From the NCBI RefSeq assembly GCF_009746625.1, contig NZ_VWXL01000095.1:1-64000 (forward strand): a stretch of 64,000 nucleotides of DNA, read 5' to 3'. The position numbers and the translations under genes were made by a program. The notes under the pieces were generated by a model. It made no database searches, was not told the DNA's origin, and saw only the letters and a list, made by a program, of their open reading frames with translations. The DNA comes from Caproicibacter fermentans. GTDB taxonomy: Bacteria > Bacillota > Clostridia > Oscillospirales > Acutalibacteraceae. This document shows positions 61,957-64,000 of the stretch, piece after piece (position 1 is the stretch's first letter; each line of letters opens with the position of its first letter).

Positions 61957-63529
61957 CGACGAACCGTTGATGGTGAAGTATTTTAAAAACAGTATTGAAA
62001 GGATTGCTCCGGAGTGGCAGGTTTCCGGCATTGCGCTGGATGGCCTGCAGGCAGTTGAATTGCTGCAGCGGCAGAGCTTTGAGCTTGTGGTCACGGACAT
62101 TCGGATGCCGGAAATGGATGGCCTGGAGCTGGCAAAATTTATCAGCGAAATCTATCCTCAGACCAGAGTCGTGATTATTTCCGGTTTTGATGATTTTGAT
62201 TATGCGCAGAGGGCCATTCGCTGCGGCGTTTCGGACTATCTTTTAAAACCGATCAGCGATCAGAGCATCGCCGATACGCTGAAGAAAATTTCCGAGCAGA
62301 TCCGCTCGGCTCAGTCAAAACTCTTTTCGGAGGATTTCCTTTTCAAAGAGGAGAGGCTGACGGATCCGGAGCTTCGGTCCCGGTTTTTGAGTTCAGTGAT
62401 TCATCAGGAAAGCCCCAACATGAAATCGATTTATTCCGTCATGGCAGGCAAAAAGATGGAGCTGCTTCAGCAGGCTTATTCTTGTGTGGGGATAATCGGA
62501 GTCGATTCGGCTGCTTTAATGACCGAGGGAAAAAGCTACCAGGAAACGGAGTCGTATCAAATGCGCTTGAATCAGACCTGCATGGAAAACTGCAAAGACG
62601 ACCCCAACTCCGCGGTATGCTACTGCGACGGAGACAACACGGCCGTTTTAATCTGTTCCCGGGAAAAAGAAGAGATGCTCGAAAAGGCTCGGCGGTTTTA
62701 CAAAGAGGTGCGTTCCCAAATGGAACGCGACTATTCTGTTCCGACACTAAACGCGATTGGTACGGTGGAACATGATATTCTGTGCCTGCGGAATTCCTAT
62801 GAAGCCGCGTCGCAGAATTTCATCCTGGCTTTTTTGCAGCAGCCGGGGCTCTCTTCGGGGGAGGACGGACGGAATCCCGCCGACGGCTTTGCGGGGCTCG
62901 CGTCTTCGGTTTATTCCGACTATATATCTGGCAATGATTCCGGGATTTACGCCGGTCTCAAGGATTTTTTTCAAGGTTTGCCGGACGATGCCGACCCTCT
63001 GGTTTCCGCGCGTTTTGGCCTTTCCCTTCTGCAGCAGATCTGTAAGAAGGGCAAAGTCAAAAGAAATCGTTTGGAAAGAGGTTTTCAGCAGCTTGCGCTG
63101 TCATGGCAGAAAACGCGCGGCAAGGCGGCGGGAGATGGAATGGCGGACGCGGTTTATCAGGCGATCCTTGCGCTGAATCAGGATGAAAAGCTTCAGCTTG
63201 CCGATGACGGCAATCATTTGGCGGAACGGGCCAAAGAATATATTGCCGCCCATTACAGCGAACCGATCAGCCTTACGCTGATCGCTGAAAAATTAGGGGT
63301 TTCGTCCAGCTATTTAAGCGATCTGTTTCACAGGGAAGTGGGGGAGCCTTACTCCAAATTTGTTACCCGGGTCAGAATGGAACAGGCAATTATGAGAATG
63401 AAGGCGGACCCAAACAAGAAAATCTATACATTAGCCGCGGAGGTTGGGTTTATCAATTCCAAGCATTTTAATTCGGTCTTTAAGAAATTCTACCATGTTA
63501 CTCCTACGGAATACTTTAAAACCCTGTGA
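61934..63529 (+). CDS. Response regulator with AraC-type DNA-binding domain, YesN type
   Basis: This 531-aa regulator has a receiver domain with VDDEP and phospho-acceptor Asp in LVVTDIRMPEMDGL (about 55), and Lys in LLKPISD. A long central linker (about 130-415) leads to a C-terminal AraC helix-turn-helix pair (about 430-530: ISLTLIAEKLGVSSSYLSDLFHREVG...). ATG 61934 has AAAGGAGAG upstream; the frame is open earlier without a site. With the kinase it likely turns on the divergent importer operon and perhaps the alpha-glucosidase gene. Confidence 0.95.
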   Translation: MYSLMIVDDEPLMVKYFKNSIERIAPEWQVSGIALDGLQAVELLQRQSFELVVTDIRMPEMDGLELAKFISEIYPQTRVVIISGFDDFDYAQRAIRCGVSDYLLKPISDQSIADTLKKISEQIRSAQSKLFSEDFLFKEERLTDPELRSRFLSSVIHQESPNMKSIYSVMAGKKMELLQQAYSCVGIIGVDSAALMTEGKSYQETESYQMRLNQTCMENCKDDPNSAVCYCDGDNTAVLICSREKEEMLEKARRFYKEVRSQMERDYSVPTLNAIGTVEHDILCLRNSYEAASQNFILAFLQQPGLSSGEDGRNPADGFAGLASSVYSDYISGNDSGIYAGLKDFFQGLPDDADPLVSARFGLSLLQQICKKGKVKRNRLERGFQQLALSWQKTRGKAAGDGMADAVYQAILALNQDEKLQLADDGNHLAERAKEYIAAHYSEPISLTLIAEKLGVSSSYLSDLFHREVGEPYSKFVTRVRMEQAIMRMKADPNKKIYTLAAEVGFINSKHFNSVFKKFYHVTPTEYFKTL

Positions 63530-63547
63530 CACCTTTACAAAATAATT

Positions 63548-63646
63548 GCAAAAAATGCGCCTTGAGCGGGCGTTAAAACCCGCTTTCAGGCGCATTTTCA
63601 TGTTGTTGGACCCTGCTGCTTCGCGTAGTTTGCTGTCACAAATTCA
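63548..63646. repeat. Dispersed terminator-bearing repeat, copy 2
   Basis: GCAAAAAATGCGCCTT ... CAGGCGCATTTTC, then TTTGCTGTCACAAATT, in the same order and spacing as at 19313-19416. The hairpin ends the YesN transcript and may also serve the convergent alpha-glucosidase gene. Confidence 0.6.
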
Positions 63647-63677
63647 TTTTAAAGCACTTTGTTTCGAGCGTTTCGGT

Positions 63678-64000
63678 TCAGCTTAACAGATAGACGCGGC
63701 TTTCGAAAGGAGGAAGATCCATCGTTTTCGAGAGAATTTGGTTTTCGCATGCCGGATCATTTGAAATGAGCAGAGATCCGGATGGGCCGACGGAATCCGG
63801 AAGCCTGACCTGCGCGGCTTCTTTGCTGAAATTCAGAACAATAAGCAGAGTCTTTTCATGATACTCTCTCTCAAAACAGATGACCTGTTCGTGGTTTTCC
63901 AGCAATGGGCGGTAGGAACCGTAAATCAGCGCCGGGAATTTCCGGCGCAGCCGGATCATTTTCTGGTAATAATGAAAAACGGAGTCCGGGTCGGAAAGGT
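63678..64000 (-). CDS. GH13 alpha-glucosidase (oligo-1,6-glucosidase-like), C-terminal part
   Basis: The frame runs off the right edge. The visible 107 residues are the end of a GH13 enzyme: DPDSVFHYYQKMIRLRRKFPALIYGSYRPLL is the typical final helix of the barrel, and a small beta-sandwich follows (LLIVLNFS... to the C-terminus). The family hydrolyses isomaltose and related sugars inside the cell. Its place beside the sugar importer and YesMN fits uptake of isomaltooligosaccharides. Confidence 0.88.
   Translation of the reverse strand, partial: LSDPDSVFHYYQKMIRLRRKFPALIYGSYRPLLENHEQVICFEREYHEKTLLIVLNFSKEAAQVRLPDSVGPSGSLLISNDPACENQILSKTMDLPPFESRVYLLS

Overview
The window comes from a low-to-mid GC Gram-positive anaerobe of the class Clostridia, most likely from the Oscillospirales (Acutalibacteraceae/Oscillospiraceae-like). 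Reasons: AGGAGG ribosome binding sites with frequent TTG/GTG starts, Clostridial mobilisable-element genes, a desulfoferrodoxin/rubrerythrin oxygen-defence set, YesMN-type two-component control of sugar uptake, and many ROK/LacI/ABC sugar genes. The genus is an inference; no rRNA or other marker is present.

Region 1 (1-12.7 kb) is accessory. It holds the edge of an IS3-family transposase gene, a DUF1538 membrane protein with a double P-II regulator, and then a mobilisable module: DUF6076, an oriT-like region, MobC, a relaxase with a second gene overprinted inside it, a small protein and a large serine recombinase. Next come a c-di-GMP-I riboswitch, a sigma-region-4-like protein, about 500 bp of strongly structured DNA with no gene (a candidate ncRNA), two unknown proteins, a MazF toxin, an excisionase-like protein and a tyrosine integrase. 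The integrase abuts tRNA-Leu(UAA). Upstream of that tRNA are two decayed copies of its 5' half in tandem ~190-bp units, apparently scars of repeated integration.

Region 2 (12.7-20.4 kb) is core-like: an M23 peptidase and a sugar transferase, ROK glucokinase plus aldose 1-epimerase, and an operon of encapsulated ferritin, encapsulin shell, desulfoferrodoxin and rubrerythrin. It ends with a DUF4358 protein and tRNA-Gly(CCC).

Region 3 (20.4-32.3 kb) is mixed: an IS66 remnant, a response regulator/histidine kinase/ABC exporter operon, a TetR regulator divergent from an EFR1 ferredoxin-flavodoxin, a C69 dipeptidase, an alpha/beta hydrolase, glycerol dehydrogenase and an IS3-like remnant.

Region 4 (32.3-48.5 kb) is a carbohydrate island. 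One minus-strand series encodes a ribose-type ABC importer (ATPase, permease, binding protein, second permease), a GH3 enzyme, an esterase-like hydrolase and beta-phosphoglucomutase, with a divergent LacI regulator flanked by palindromic operator candidates. Then come two large secreted enzymes: a GH15 glucodextranase-like protein and a GH66 enzyme with the internal CBM35 insertion typical of cycloisomaltooligosaccharide glucanotransferases.

Region 5 (48.5-56.7 kb) holds small unrelated genes, one truncated hydrolase, one broken WYL regulator and two copies of a 103-bp MITE-like element in opposite orientation.

Region 6 (56.7-64 kb) is a second sugar uptake locus: a MalFG-type ABC importer with binding protein, a divergent YesM/YesN two-component system and the C-terminus of a GH13 alpha-glucosidase running off the right edge. 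Regions 4 and 6 together could form a dextran/isomaltooligosaccharide pathway: extracellular cleavage or cyclisation, import, then intracellular hydrolysis and glucose phosphorylation by the ROK kinase.
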